Positions 33,692 to 42,635 of a DNA stretch of 64,000 nucleotides are shown in pieces. Under the pieces are notes generated by a model, which saw nothing but the letters and a program-made list of their open reading frames with translations, was not told the origin of the DNA and did no database searches. The stretch lies in the NCBI GenBank assembly GCA_031430575.1, contig JANPBT010000062.1:186001-250000 (forward strand), in the 5' to 3' direction. The position numbers were made by a program, and so were the translations under genes. The DNA is from JANMDS01 sp031430575 (lineage in GTDB: Bacteria > Pseudomonadota > Gammaproteobacteria > Burkholderiales > Casimicrobiaceae). Numbering within the stretch: the first letter of the stretch is position 1; every line of letters begins with the position of its first letter.

Positions 33692-35128
33692 TTATGCGTC
33701 GAGGCGGCGCACCGCTCGGTGGCTCAGCACGTCTTCAACCGTGCGCACGTTTGCCACGTGCCCGCCCATCGCGGCGTAATCGGCGGCGCGCATGGTGAAT
33801 TCGATCGGCGCGACCAGCGCGGGCGTCGGCACGTAGCCAAAGCTATTGTCGGGCATTGCAAGCACGTCAACCATCACCGTAATGCCGCCACCGGGCCACA
33901 CATAAGCGGGCGCGCCGCCGCAGGTCACGCGGGTGAATAAATCCTTCACGCTGCGGGTGAGCAAAATTGGATTTTGAGTCACGCCAGCGCGCAAGCTCCC
34001 ACCTGCGCCACCCATAAAAAGCACCGTACAGCAGGCGGGCTCGCAATTTTCAGCAATGCGATGGTTGATGCGGTCAAGTGCCGCAGGCATTGGCTTGGGC
34101 TCCGGCTTGAGATCGGCGTCGAGCTCGAAATACGCGGCGTGCTCGCCAGTGGTAGAGACGAATAGTAAGCGCATGCCTGACCACGCAAGCGCGGGGTCGA
34201 TTGAATCGATGATGGAGAGCGGGTTAGATATCGTCGTGCCGCCCCAGCCTGCGCCCGGCGCTGCGACTTGAAAGTAGCGCCCCGGCGTGCTCCGTCGTCC
34301 GCGCACGCGAATACCGGCTTCGGTAAGTGCGAGAAATTTACCCGCCTGATGCTCGGTCAGCACGCCGGTAATGTGGTCATCAACAACGATCACTTCGTCA
34401 ACATGCCCTTGCCATTGCGGCGCAAAGATGCCGATGGTGGCCGAGCCGCAGCCCACGCGCATCACCCGTTCGGCTTGCCCATCGACAATCGGGGCTTTAC
34501 CCGCTTGCACGATCACGCTTGCACCACCATCAATCTGTAGTTCGACCGCACCTTTATTAGCGAGCGTGAGCATTGCATCGCAAGTAATCGCGCCTTCTTT
34601 TTTACTACCGCCGGTGAGATGATGCACACCGCCGAGCGAGAGCATTTGCGAGCCATATTCAGCCGTGGTCACGTGCCCAATCTGCTCGCCTTTGACCCGC
34701 ACTGCGGCCTGCTCGGGGCCGAGATAGCGGTCGGTATCAATTTTTATTTTTAGCCCGCAATAGCTAAAGATGCCCTCGGTGACGACGGTAATGGCATCAA
34801 TGCCATCGATTTTTGAGGCAACGATAAACGGCGCTGGCTTATAGTCGGGGTAGGTCGTGGTCGCGCCGATGCCAGTCACGAATACGTTTGATACCTGCGG
34901 CGCAGATTCATCGCTTTTTAGGCTATTTTCAAAAAGGTTGCCGCTCCACGTCGATCCGCCATTCGGCAAGAAAGAAACGATTTTCTCGGCATGCTGCAAA
35001 ACCACGAGCGGATCGAGGCGCACGAGTGTTCCGTTGTCGTTTGCGTAGCGATCACAGGCACCTGACTTTCCTGGACGGATGCGGCAGAGCACGGGGCAGG
35101 CATCGCAGCGGATGGTGTCGTCGCTCAT
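33692..35128 (-). CDS. 6-hydroxynicotinate reductase-like protein
   Basis: 478 residues. The N-terminus CDACPVLCRIRPGKSGACDRY (shortened: CDACPVLC, SGACDRY) looks like a [4Fe-4S] motif, followed by a ferredoxin-independent body typical of proteins annotated 6-hydroxynicotinate reductase, known from nicotinate fermentation in Eubacterium. Here it sits with a molybdenum hydroxylase, which in that pathway forms 6-hydroxynicotinate. The true substrate in this organism is inferred, not shown. A repeat copy encodes ESAPQVSN. Confidence 0.8.
   Translation of the reverse strand: MSDDTIRCDACPVLCRIRPGKSGACDRYANDNGTLVRLDPLVVLQHAEKIVSFLPNGGSTWSGNLFENSLKSDESAPQVSNVFVTGIGATTTYPDYKPAPFIVASKIDGIDAITVVTEGIFSYCGLKIKIDTDRYLGPEQAAVRVKGEQIGHVTTAEYGSQMLSLGGVHHLTGGSKKEGAITCDAMLTLANKGAVELQIDGGASVIVQAGKAPIVDGQAERVMRVGCGSATIGIFAPQWQGHVDEVIVVDDHITGVLTEHQAGKFLALTEAGIRVRGRRSTPGRYFQVAAPGAGWGGTTISNPLSIIDSIDPALAWSGMRLLFVSTTGEHAAYFELDADLKPEPKPMPAALDRINHRIAENCEPACCTVLFMGGAGGSLRAGVTQNPILLTRSVKDLFTRVTCGGAPAYVWPGGGITVMVDVLAMPDNSFGYVPTPALVAPIEFTMRAADYAAMGGHVANVRTVEDVLSHRAVRRLDA
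34890..34909 (+). repeat. R20 copy
   Basis: In the hydroxynicotinate-reductase-like gene, encodes ESAPQV. Confidence 0.94.
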
Positions 35129-37839
35129 GGCTGCTTTAGTAACGCTGCGCGCAACACATGGGGCAAGACCGGCACCTGCAGCATGCGCACGCCCGTTGCG
35201 TGCTCAATAGCGCCCAAGATTGCCGGCGCTGTGGCGATCAAGCCGGGCTCGCCGACACCCTTCGCGCCACCGGGGCCTAGAGGATCACGATCTTCAATGA
35301 GCAAGACTTCCATCTGCGGCGCATCGCCGATGGTTGGGATCAAATAATCATGGAGATTTTCAGTCTTTCCCGGAACGTACGCTTCCATGAGCGCCAACCC
35401 AAGCCCTTGCAAAATTCCACCGTGAATTTGACCTTCTACTTGCGTGGGATTGATCGCACGGCCGACATCGTGCGCAGCGGCTACGCGCAGCACTTTGGTC
35501 GTGCCCAAGTCGAGATCCACTTCAACTAGAGCGATTTGCGCGGCGAATGCATACGACGCATACGGCGACCCTTGGCCGTTGGCATCTTGCGGCGTGGTCG
35601 GTGGATCGAAAGTGCCGATGCCTTCGATGATTTCTCCCGCTGCGAGCGGGATTTCGCGGGTTGCGCCGTTTGCGCTCACAAAAATTGAGGCGAGATTGGG
35701 CAGCAGCGATATGCGCACATGCGATGATTCGGTCAGTTGAAATCTCGCCCGCAATTTCGCGCGTAAATCAAGCGCAGCCAGCTCCACTGCTTTGCCCGAA
35801 ACAAAAGTTTGCCTTGAAGCGGATGTCTTTCCGGCATCGTGGGTGAGATCAGTATCGCCGGTAACGCGGCGAATCTGCGCCGCAGGTATTTCGAGCACGT
35901 CGGCGGCAATTTGGGTGAGAATCGTATTAGACCCTTGCCCAATATCGACTGCGCCGCTATAGAGCGTAATGCCTTGCGCGTCGAGCGTGATGCGCATCGT
36001 TGACGGGTTAGAAAGTGAGGTGTTGCCGATGCCATACCACATGCAGCCGATACCAACGCCTCGACGTAGATGGGGGTTTGCTGCATTGAAAAGCGCGACT
36101 TCTGCGTGCCACGCCAACCAGCGCGGGCGCAGCGCCGCTAAGCATTGATCGAGCCCTGCGCTTGCAGTGAGCAATTGCCCCGTTGCGGTGGTGTCGCCAA
36201 CGCGAATAGCATTACGATAGCGAAATTCCAAGCGGTCGATTTTCAATTGATCGGCCATCCCATCCATCGCTGCTTCATGGGCGATCGCTGCTTGCGGCAC
36301 GCCAAATCCGCGAAACGCGCCGCTCGGATGGCAGTGCGTATAAAAAGCGGTGCCACGGGTTTTGACAACGGGAACGGCATACGGCCCCGTAGCATGGATC
36401 GGCACCCGCGTGGCCACGGTTGGCCCCCAGCTTGCGTACGCGCCGGTATCAAACTTTGCATGTGAAATGCAAGTGAGCAGCTTGCCCTGCGCGTTGGCAC
36501 TCATCGCGAGCGTAATGTCGCACGGGTGGCGCTTGGTGGTGCTGGCCATGCTCTCGGGCCGCGTGTAAACGCAGGCGACGGGCCGGTCTGGTAAATGCCA
36601 TGCCGCTACCGCGAGATAGGGATGCACGGCCATATCGAGCTTGCCGCCAAAGCCACCACCACACGCGGTCGGCACGATGCGGATGCGATCGGACGCGAGC
36701 TGCATGACGCTCGCGACTTCATCGCGATCCATGTAAGGCGTTTGGGTGGAGACGTGAATCTCGATCCGATCCCCGTTTTCACTTGCGATACGCTGCGCCC
36801 AGCCCGCTTCCGGCTCGATGTAGGCATGCTCAACAAACGTGCTTTGCACCCGCAGCGAAATCTGCGCCGCAGGTATTTCCCCTGCGTTTGGCGCGCTTTT
36901 GTTAACGCCACCATCAATGAGCACGTTACCCGACTGCGCTGCGTGTACCAACGTCTGCGCGCGTTCGGAATCGGCGATGCCAAAAAGCGGGGGTAGGTGC
37001 GTCCAAGTGATGGGAATCGCGGTTTCATCGATGGCTTCAATGCGATCGCGGCGGCCGACCAGCGCGCACACGGCTTCGCCTCTAAACTTCACTTCATCGA
37101 CAGCGAATACCGGTTGATCTTTGATCGTGGGGTAGATCCCAAAGCCGTTGCGCGGCACATGCGCGGCAGTCAAGATTAAATCAATACTGTGGGCTTTAGT
37201 AAATGCAATGAGATCGCCGAAAGCAATCGCCGCGCGGTGATGTGGCGATCGGATCACCCGCAGCCAGCGTGCGTTATCTGGGATGCCATCTGCACCAAAG
37301 CGCTCGCTGCCATTGAGCTTGGCGATGCCATCGACTTTTGGTAAACGCTCACCGATATGCCCAAGCGCTTCAACGGCAGGCACTGCATACCCTGCGGCGC
37401 AAAATTGCACCGCTTCAATGATTTTTTGATAGCCCGTGCAACGGCAAAGTACACCCGCGAGGGCATCTTCAATTTCGCGCTGCGTTGGATGTGGTCTGCG
37501 GCTGAGCAGATCATGCGCTGCCATGAGCATGCCGGGCGTGCAAATGCCGCATTGGGCTGCGCCGCAGGTATGAAACGCTGCTTGCAGTTTTGCCCCGAGC
37601 GGGTCGTGGGCAAGGCCTTCAATGGTGACGATCTCAACGCCCCCGCATTGGCCTACCGGTGTAATGCAGGCACAGGCTTGGCCGCCCGCGATGCGCACCG
37701 TGCATGCACCACAGTCACCGGCGTTGCAGCCAATCTTGGTGCCGGTAAGTTTCAAATCGTCGCGCAGCACATCAGCCAAGCGTTTAACGGGCAAGACATC
37801 GAGCGTATGCGTTTTGCCGTTGACCGTAAGCGCAATCAT
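35125..37839 (-). CDS. Molybdenum hydroxylase: fused [2Fe-2S] and molybdopterin subunits (xanthine dehydrogenase family)
   Basis: 904 residues. Residues 1-160 hold two [2Fe-2S] clusters (CNAGDCGACTV; CGICTPGML with CRCTGY). The remainder is the molybdopterin subunit with FRGFGVPQA and the active-site Glu in GVGEPGL. FAD is supplied by the separate next protein. Such enzymes hydroxylate N-heterocycles or aldehydes. ATG at 37839 overlaps the FAD gene stop; the longer frame is rejected. Four repeat copies encode EIPAAQIR, EIPAAQIS, FCAAGY and FHTCGAAQCG; the last lies within the second cluster motif. Confidence 0.92.
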   Translation of the reverse strand: MIALTVNGKTHTLDVLPVKRLADVLRDDLKLTGTKIGCNAGDCGACTVRIAGGQACACITPVGQCGGVEIVTIEGLAHDPLGAKLQAAFHTCGAAQCGICTPGMLMAAHDLLSRRPHPTQREIEDALAGVLCRCTGYQKIIEAVQFCAAGYAVPAVEALGHIGERLPKVDGIAKLNGSERFGADGIPDNARWLRVIRSPHHRAAIAFGDLIAFTKAHSIDLILTAAHVPRNGFGIYPTIKDQPVFAVDEVKFRGEAVCALVGRRDRIEAIDETAIPITWTHLPPLFGIADSERAQTLVHAAQSGNVLIDGGVNKSAPNAGEIPAAQISLRVQSTFVEHAYIEPEAGWAQRIASENGDRIEIHVSTQTPYMDRDEVASVMQLASDRIRIVPTACGGGFGGKLDMAVHPYLAVAAWHLPDRPVACVYTRPESMASTTKRHPCDITLAMSANAQGKLLTCISHAKFDTGAYASWGPTVATRVPIHATGPYAVPVVKTRGTAFYTHCHPSGAFRGFGVPQAAIAHEAAMDGMADQLKIDRLEFRYRNAIRVGDTTATGQLLTASAGLDQCLAALRPRWLAWHAEVALFNAANPHLRRGVGIGCMWYGIGNTSLSNPSTMRITLDAQGITLYSGAVDIGQGSNTILTQIAADVLEIPAAQIRRVTGDTDLTHDAGKTSASRQTFVSGKAVELAALDLRAKLRARFQLTESSHVRISLLPNLASIFVSANGATREIPLAAGEIIEGIGTFDPPTTPQDANGQGSPYASYAFAAQIALVEVDLDLGTTKVLRVAAAHDVGRAINPTQVEGQIHGGILQGLGLALMEAYVPGKTENLHDYLIPTIGDAPQMEVLLIEDRDPLGPGGAKGVGEPGLIATAPAILGAIEHATGVRMLQVPVLPHVLRAALLKQP
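35871..35890 (-). repeat. R20 copy
   Basis: In the molybdenum hydroxylase gene, encodes EIPAAQI. Confidence 0.96.
36858..36877 (-). repeat. R20 copy
   Basis: In the molybdenum hydroxylase gene, encodes EIPAAQI. Confidence 0.96.
37387..37406 (+). repeat. R20 copy, diverged
   Basis: In the molybdenum hydroxylase gene, encodes CAAGY; core ends CAA. Confidence 0.7.
37553..37572 (-). repeat. R20 copy
   Basis: In the molybdenum hydroxylase gene, encodes HTCGAAQ next to iron-sulfur cysteines. Confidence 0.85.
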
Positions 37840-38687
37840 GGCATGCTCCCGAGGCTGTTGAGCGCTCGCCGCACAAGCGTGACCGCGGCATCGATGCGGT
37901 AATCGTGATCGCTGCGCACATCGCTGATCGGGCTGAGATCGTGCAGAAATTGGGCAGTCGTTAGGTTGCCAAGAGTACGGTTTATTGGCGAGCCGATCAG
38001 CGCCGCTTCTAAACGGGGCAGGCGTTGGGCGACCGCGCTGCATGCGCCGACGGCGATGCGCGCACGGGTAATGCTCGCCCCGCCTTCGATATACGCGGCG
38101 ACCATGACTGTGGAGATCAGTAAATATTTGCGTGCGCCGGTTTTCAAAAAAATGGAGCGCGCGGTGATACCGGGTTTAGGCAGCAAAAGCGCGGTCACGA
38201 GGGCATCGCTTGCAAGGGCGGTGCGGCGCGGGCCTTGCACAAACGCAGCTAAAGGCACTAAACCTGCGCCGCAGGTATGGGCACAAATTTCAACCTCTGC
38301 ATCAAACGCAAGCAGTGTCGGTATGCCATCGGCGGCTGGTGACGCATTACAAATATTTCCCACTAACGTGCCGCGATTTTGGATTTGCACGCCACCGACT
38401 TCGACCGCCGCTTGCTTGAGCGCATCAAACGCGCTGGGCAAACGGGCGCGTATGAGATCAGTCCAGGTCACGTTAGCCCCGATGCGCCAATGCGTTGGCG
38501 TTTCAGTAATATCTTGCCAGCCCGCAATGCGTGAGCAATCAAGCACTTTTTCGAAGATAACTTTACCAACCCGTGCCGGGTAAAAATCAGTACCCCCCGC
38601 CAGCGGCGTCCACGCGCCTTGCGCGCGCAGGGCGAGGGCTTCTGCGAGCGCGTGGGGCTGGGCGTAATTGTCGTTTGAAATTGTCAT
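37836..38687 (-). CDS. FAD-binding subunit of the molybdenum hydroxylase (CoxM/CutM type)
   Basis: 283 residues. FAD-contact motifs: WTPLAGGTDFYP near residue 26 and NRGTLVGNICNASPAAD. The chain passes electrons between FAD and the [2Fe-2S] clusters of the next gene product. Overlaps both neighbours by ATGA. A repeat copy encodes AHTCGAGL. Confidence 0.92.
   Translation of the reverse strand: MTISNDNYAQPHALAEALALRAQGAWTPLAGGTDFYPARVGKVIFEKVLDCSRIAGWQDITETPTHWRIGANVTWTDLIRARLPSAFDALKQAAVEVGGVQIQNRGTLVGNICNASPAADGIPTLLAFDAEVEICAHTCGAGLVPLAAFVQGPRRTALASDALVTALLLPKPGITARSIFLKTGARKYLLISTVMVAAYIEGGASITRARIAVGACSAVAQRLPRLEAALIGSPINRTLGNLTTAQFLHDLSPISDVRSDHDYRIDAAVTLVRRALNSLGSMP
38260..38279 (-). 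repeat. R20 copy
   Basis: In the FAD subunit gene, encodes HTCGAG. Confidence 0.88.
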
Positions 38688-39388
38688 AGCGCGAGTGTCT
38701 TCGCGCGTAGGGCGTCGTTCGCCGCCAATTCCGCCATCGTGCCGCTAAATTTAATCGCACCGTTTTCCATCACATAGGCGCGATCTGAAATGAGCTTGGC
38801 GAAATGATAATTTTGCTCGGAAAGTAAGATCGCTAAGCCTTCTCGCTTCAACGCAGTGATCGCCTCGGCAATGCGCTCAACGATCACGGGCGCCAGCCCT
38901 TCGCTTGGCTCATCAAGCAAAATCACAGAGGGATTGCCCAGCAACGTGCGGGCAATCGTTAGCATCTGCTGCTCACCGCCCCACATTTGCCCGCCCAATC
39001 GATTGAGCATTTCTTTTAGTTTTGGAAAGAGCTCCAACACACGCTCACGCGTCCAGAAGGCGGTGCCAGTGCGCGTGGGCTGCTCGCCCACGGCGAGGTT
39101 TTCGGCCACGGTTAAATCAGTAAAAATGCGCCGCTCTTCAGGCACGTAGCCCAACCCCGCGCGCACGTTGCGATGCACGCTCTGACCATCAATGCGTGTG
39201 CCATGAAATTTCACTTCGCCAGACCACGGTGCAATCCAACCGAGCGCGGCTTTCATCGTCGTTGTCTTACCTGCGCCATTGCGCCCGAGCAACACCACCA
39301 CTTCGCCCGCAGCGAGCGTAAGCGACACGTCGAAAAGCACTTGCGCGCGGCCGTAGCCTGCCGTGAGATTTGAGAGCGTTAAGCTCAT
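38684..39388 (-). CDS. livF: Branched-chain-type ABC transporter ATPase (LivF)
   Basis: 234 residues. Walker A is LLGRNGAGKTTT, the signature region is WGGEQQMLTIARTLL and Walker B VILLDEPSEGL. The size and EERRIFTDLTV are typical of LivF. The cargo is not known; the operon suggests an N-heterocyclic or aromatic acid. Overlaps its neighbours by ATGA. Confidence 0.92.
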   Translation of the reverse strand: MSLTLSNLTAGYGRAQVLFDVSLTLAAGEVVVLLGRNGAGKTTTMKAALGWIAPWSGEVKFHGTRIDGQSVHRNVRAGLGYVPEERRIFTDLTVAENLAVGEQPTRTGTAFWTRERVLELFPKLKEMLNRLGGQMWGGEQQMLTIARTLLGNPSVILLDEPSEGLAPVIVERIAEAITALKREGLAILLSEQNYHFAKLISDRAYVMENGAIKFSGTMAELAANDALRAKTLAL

Positions 39389-40149
39389 TGGTAAGTCGCT
39401 CCTGAACCCAAATAGACTTGCTGCACGAGTGGATTAGCCCGCACTTGCGCTGGCGTGCCTTGCGCGATCAATTTGCCTTGATCCAACACCAAAATGCGAT
39501 CAGCGTGAGCAAAGACGGCATCCATATCGTGCTCGGTAAAAAGCACCGCCATGTTGGTTTTGTGCACGATGGATTCCGTCAGTGCCATCAGCGCTGCGCG
39601 TTCGTCTGGCGCCATGCCAGCGGTGGGCTCATCCATGAGCAAAAGCTTGGGTGAGTTTGCCAGTGCCATCGCCAGTTCTAAGCGCTTAATATCGCCGTAA
39701 GCCAGGGCGCTGCAGGCGCGATCCCGCTGCGCGTAAAGCCCGACTTGCTGCAAAAGCGCGTCGTTACGCGCGTCGGATTGTGCTGCCCGCCAGCTCCAAA
39801 AATTAAAGCTCTGATGATCGTTGGCACTAAGAGCGACTTGTAAATTTTCAGCTACCGTGAGCGTTGCGAAAACCGTTGCGATCTGAAAGGTACGCCCAAC
39901 GCCGAGCCGCCAGACTTCGCGTGGTGGCTTGCCTGATATGTCGTGACCGTCGAAATGGATGCTGCCGCTACTGATGGGGATTTGCCCCATGACCATATTA
40001 AAAGTTGTCGTTTTGCCTGCACCATTTGGGCCGATGATCGCGAGAAATTCGCCGGCATGGAGGGCGAAACTGACATCTTTCACCGCGCGAAAATCGCCGT
40101 AGGATTTTGAAAGGTTATGCACGTTGAGAAGGGGCAGGGAAACACTCAT
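39385..40149 (-). CDS. livG: Branched-chain-type ABC transporter ATPase (LivG)
   Basis: 254 residues. Walker A is IIGPNGAGKTTT, Walker B KLLLMDEPTAGM, with LivG-type VGRTFQIATVF. ATG at 40149 (MSVSLPLLNV) is selected: it overlaps the permease stop. An in-frame extension of about 150 residues upstream is antisense-like, Cys/Arg-rich sequence and is rejected. Confidence 0.92.
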   Translation of the reverse strand: MSVSLPLLNVHNLSKSYGDFRAVKDVSFALHAGEFLAIIGPNGAGKTTTFNMVMGQIPISSGSIHFDGHDISGKPPREVWRLGVGRTFQIATVFATLTVAENLQVALSANDHQSFNFWSWRAAQSDARNDALLQQVGLYAQRDRACSALAYGDIKRLELAMALANSPKLLLMDEPTAGMAPDERAALMALTESIVHKTNMAVLFTEHDMDAVFAHADRILVLDQGKLIAQGTPAQVRANPLVQQVYLGSGATYQ

Positions 40150-42005
40150 TTTGTGCTCCATTTGCGCTTGATTGAGCCCATGATGCCGCGCGGGAAGAGC
40201 AACACCAGCAGCACTATGAGCCCGCCCATTGCAGCACGCCAATATTCGGTATTTCGGGCAAGCCAATCTTGCAATAGCGTGAATACTGCGGCGCCCACAA
40301 TGGGCCCGGTGAGCGTCTCGATGCCACCGAGCAGCACCATCACCAGCGCGTCTACCGAGCGCGGCGTGGCTACAGCTTCGGGTGAAATACTGCCTTTTGA
40401 AAAGGCGAAGAGCGCACCGGCAAGCCCGGCAAATAGCCCAGCAATCACAAACGCGCTCCATTGCAGCCGCTGCACATGAATGCCTAGCGCCTCTGCGCGG
40501 CGGGCAGCATCGCGGGCTGCGCGCAAGGCCAAGCCGTAAGGCGTAAAGAGTAGCCACCACATGATGCCAATACCTGCGGCGCAGATTGCGAGCGTGAGCC
40601 AATAAAAAGTAGCCTTATCATCAAATAGCGTTGGTGGCCAGACGCCGGTTAAGCCGTTGCTACCACCGGTCACGTGATCCCACTGAAACACCACAGACCA
40701 CACAATCGATGCGAAAGCCAAAGTGAGCATTGCCAAATACACGCCCGAGAGCCGCACACAGAGCCAACCAAATATGCAGGCAAAAGCGGCGGCCGCAATC
40801 AAACCGACCGCAATCGCACTGCCCATGCCAAACCCCGCTTTCGCCGCAAGTGCGGCGACGTACGCCCCAATGCCAAAGTAAGCTGCGTGACCAAATGAAT
40901 GCATGCCGCCAGGCCCCATCATGAAATGCAGGCTCACCGCAAAAAGCGCAAAGATTGCGATGTCGGCTCCGATGACGGCGAGGTAGCGATCACCCAGTAG
41001 CGGCAGCGCGGCGAAGGCGAGTACTGCGCCGACGCAAAGCAGAAGATGTTTTTGGAGCGGTCGGGGCATCGGGGTTTCTGTTAGGCCCGCGATGCGCTGG
41101 GTGGCCATTGGCTTGCCAAGCAGCCCATGCGGGCGAAAGGTCAATACCAGCGCCATGATGACGAACTCGACCACCAGCGTAAATTTAGAGAATGCAATCG
41201 TAGTGCCAAACAGCGCAATATCACCGATGCCGTAGCAGTACGCTTTTGCCAAGCTAATCAAAATCGCAGCGAGATATGCGCCCGTGAGTGAGCCCATGCC
41301 ACCGACCACGACCACGACGAATACATCGCCGATGATCGCTAAATCCATATTGAGATTAGCAGGTTCACGCGGGATTTGCAGCGCCCCTCCCAAGCCCGCC
41401 AAAAATGCGCCAAGGGCAAACACTAAGGTAAACAAGCGCGATTGATTCACACCGAGCGCGGCGGTCATCTCGCGGTCTTCTGTTGCTGCGCGCAAGAGCA
41501 CGCCAAAGCGCGTGCGGTTTATTAAGGCTAGGAGTGTGATCAATACCAAAGGGCCAACGGCAATGAGGAATAAATCATATTCAGGTATGCGCCGACCGAG
41601 TATTTCAACTGCGCCTTTTAAGCCGGGTGCGCGCGGCCCTAATATATCTTCTGCCCCCCAAGTCCAGAGTGCGGCATCTTTAATGATCAGCACGACGGCG
41701 AAAGTGGCAGTAAGCTGCAATAGATCCGGTGCGTTGTAGAGCCGCTTGAGCAGGCCGATTTCGATGAGTGCGCCCACCGCCGCGACGGCGCAGGCGGCCA
41801 CCAGCGCGCCGCCCCAAAAGCCAAGCGCGCCACCAAATTGTTGGGCGCACGTCACTGCAATATAAGTGCCCAACATATAAAGCGAGCCGTGGGCGAAATT
41901 AACGATACGGGTGACGCCAAAGGTCAGTGAAAGACCGACTGCAACTAAAAAAAGAGCAGAGGCCGAGGCGAGGCCATTCAGGGTTTGCAAAAGGAACGCG
42001 ATCAT
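40146..42005 (-). CDS. Fused branched-chain-type ABC permease (LivH-LivM)
   Basis: 619 residues. The first half (about 1-295) is LivH-like (FGVTRIVNFAHGSLYMLG), the second LivM-like (MGPGGMHSFGHAAYFGIG). Both permeases are thus in one polypeptide, with a loop near residue 300. A repeat copy encodes ICAAGIG inside a LivM membrane helix, and a degenerate copy lies at 40281-40300. No substrate-binding protein gene is in the operon. First gene of the eight-gene minus-strand operon ending at 32305. Confidence 0.9.
   Translation of the reverse strand: MIAFLLQTLNGLASASALFLVAVGLSLTFGVTRIVNFAHGSLYMLGTYIAVTCAQQFGGALGFWGGALVAACAVAAVGALIEIGLLKRLYNAPDLLQLTATFAVVLIIKDAALWTWGAEDILGPRAPGLKGAVEILGRRIPEYDLFLIAVGPLVLITLLALINRTRFGVLLRAATEDREMTAALGVNQSRLFTLVFALGAFLAGLGGALQIPREPANLNMDLAIIGDVFVVVVVGGMGSLTGAYLAAILISLAKAYCYGIGDIALFGTTIAFSKFTLVVEFVIMALVLTFRPHGLLGKPMATQRIAGLTETPMPRPLQKHLLLCVGAVLAFAALPLLGDRYLAVIGADIAIFALFAVSLHFMMGPGGMHSFGHAAYFGIGAYVAALAAKAGFGMGSAIAVGLIAAAAFACIFGWLCVRLSGVYLAMLTLAFASIVWSVVFQWDHVTGGSNGLTGVWPPTLFDDKATFYWLTLAICAAGIGIMWWLLFTPYGLALRAARDAARRAEALGIHVQRLQWSAFVIAGLFAGLAGALFAFSKGSISPEAVATPRSVDALVMVLLGGIETLTGPIVGAAVFTLLQDWLARNTEYWRAAMGGLIVLLVLLFPRGIMGSIKRKWSTK
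40281..40300 (+). repeat. R20 degenerate copy
   Basis: In the fused permease gene; AATAC-TGCGGCGC kept, one base missing and the core end changed. Confidence 0.4.
40569..40588 (+). repeat. R20 copy
   Basis: In the fused permease gene, encodes ICAAGI. Confidence 0.95.
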
Positions 42006-42048
42006 AGGCGCTAGGATAGCGTATGCGCTGCCCGCAGCCCAATGCGCA

Positions 42049-42447
42049 TTACTTTTTTAGCGTTACGTTGAGGGCGATTGGGTGGCTTGTCGGATTAGTC
42101 CACATCCAGCAATAGTCTTGCACGCTGGGCGTTTGGAGCGTGTCGTTGGCGCTTTTCGTCTTTTTTAAATCCGCAAGCAGGGTGACTTCCTTACCGACGT
42201 GAAAATGCACATTGTAATCGAGTATTGCAGTGGCGGAATAGTGCCAATGGATTGCAACGCCTTGATTGATTTGTCCGCAGATTTCTAGCGCTTTTTTTGG
42301 GGCAATGTGTGCCGCGCGAGTGAAGATATCTCCCTGCTCGCTGCGCTGCCAGCTGATTTCGACGATTTCGGCGCTAGCGCGGGCGCAAAGCGCTCCGCAG
42401 GCGAATGCGAATGCGAGAGAGATTTTGGCGGTTGTTTTTAAGGACAT
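42049..42447 (-). CDS. Small periplasmic hypothetical protein
   Basis: 132 residues. A clear signal peptide (MSLKTTAKISLAFAFACGAL, cut near RASA) precedes a small, probably beta-rich domain with HWHYSATAILDYNVHFHVG and a C-terminus YCWMWTNPTSHPIALNVTL. I recognise no family. It stands 43 bp upstream of nothing on its own strand and 43 bp from the permease start; it may be monocistronic. Confidence 0.65.
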   Translation of the reverse strand: MSLKTTAKISLAFAFACGALCARASAEIVEISWQRSEQGDIFTRAAHIAPKKALEICGQINQGVAIHWHYSATAILDYNVHFHVGKEVTLLADLKKTKSANDTLQTPSVQDYCWMWTNPTSHPIALNVTLKK

Positions 42448-42578
42448 TTTCAAATTTGTTCGCCATCAGATTTTCAGCCATTATAGTTTTACGTTTGGGA
42501 TAAATCCAAATTTGACGTAGCGCGAATTCTGACCAACGTTGGTCTGCAATCAGCAACGTGCGGTAGTGGCGTAGATAC

Positions 42579-42598
42579 GATACCTGCGGCGCAGATTT
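42579..42598 (+). repeat. R20 copy
   Basis: Left arm of the 42581-42633 hairpin. Confidence 0.95.
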
Positions 42599-42633
42599 GG
42601 CGTTAAAAAGAGCGCAAATCTGCGCCGCAGGTA
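42581..42633. repeat. 19-bp perfect hairpin made of two opposed repeat copies
   Basis: Arms 42581-42599 and 42615-42633 are exact reverse complements; GCG bases can extend the stem with one bulge. It lies between divergent genes and lacks a T run, so it is not a standard terminator. Confidence 0.9.
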
Positions 42634-42635
42634 GA
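42616..42635 (-). repeat. R20 copy
   Basis: Right arm of the 42581-42633 hairpin. Confidence 0.95.

Noticed and set aside
39385..40602. LivG with an extra 150-residue N-terminus
   Set aside because: The extension overlaps the permease gene, is Cys/Arg/His-rich like a shadow frame, and the start at 40149 overlaps the permease stop in the pattern used throughout the operon.
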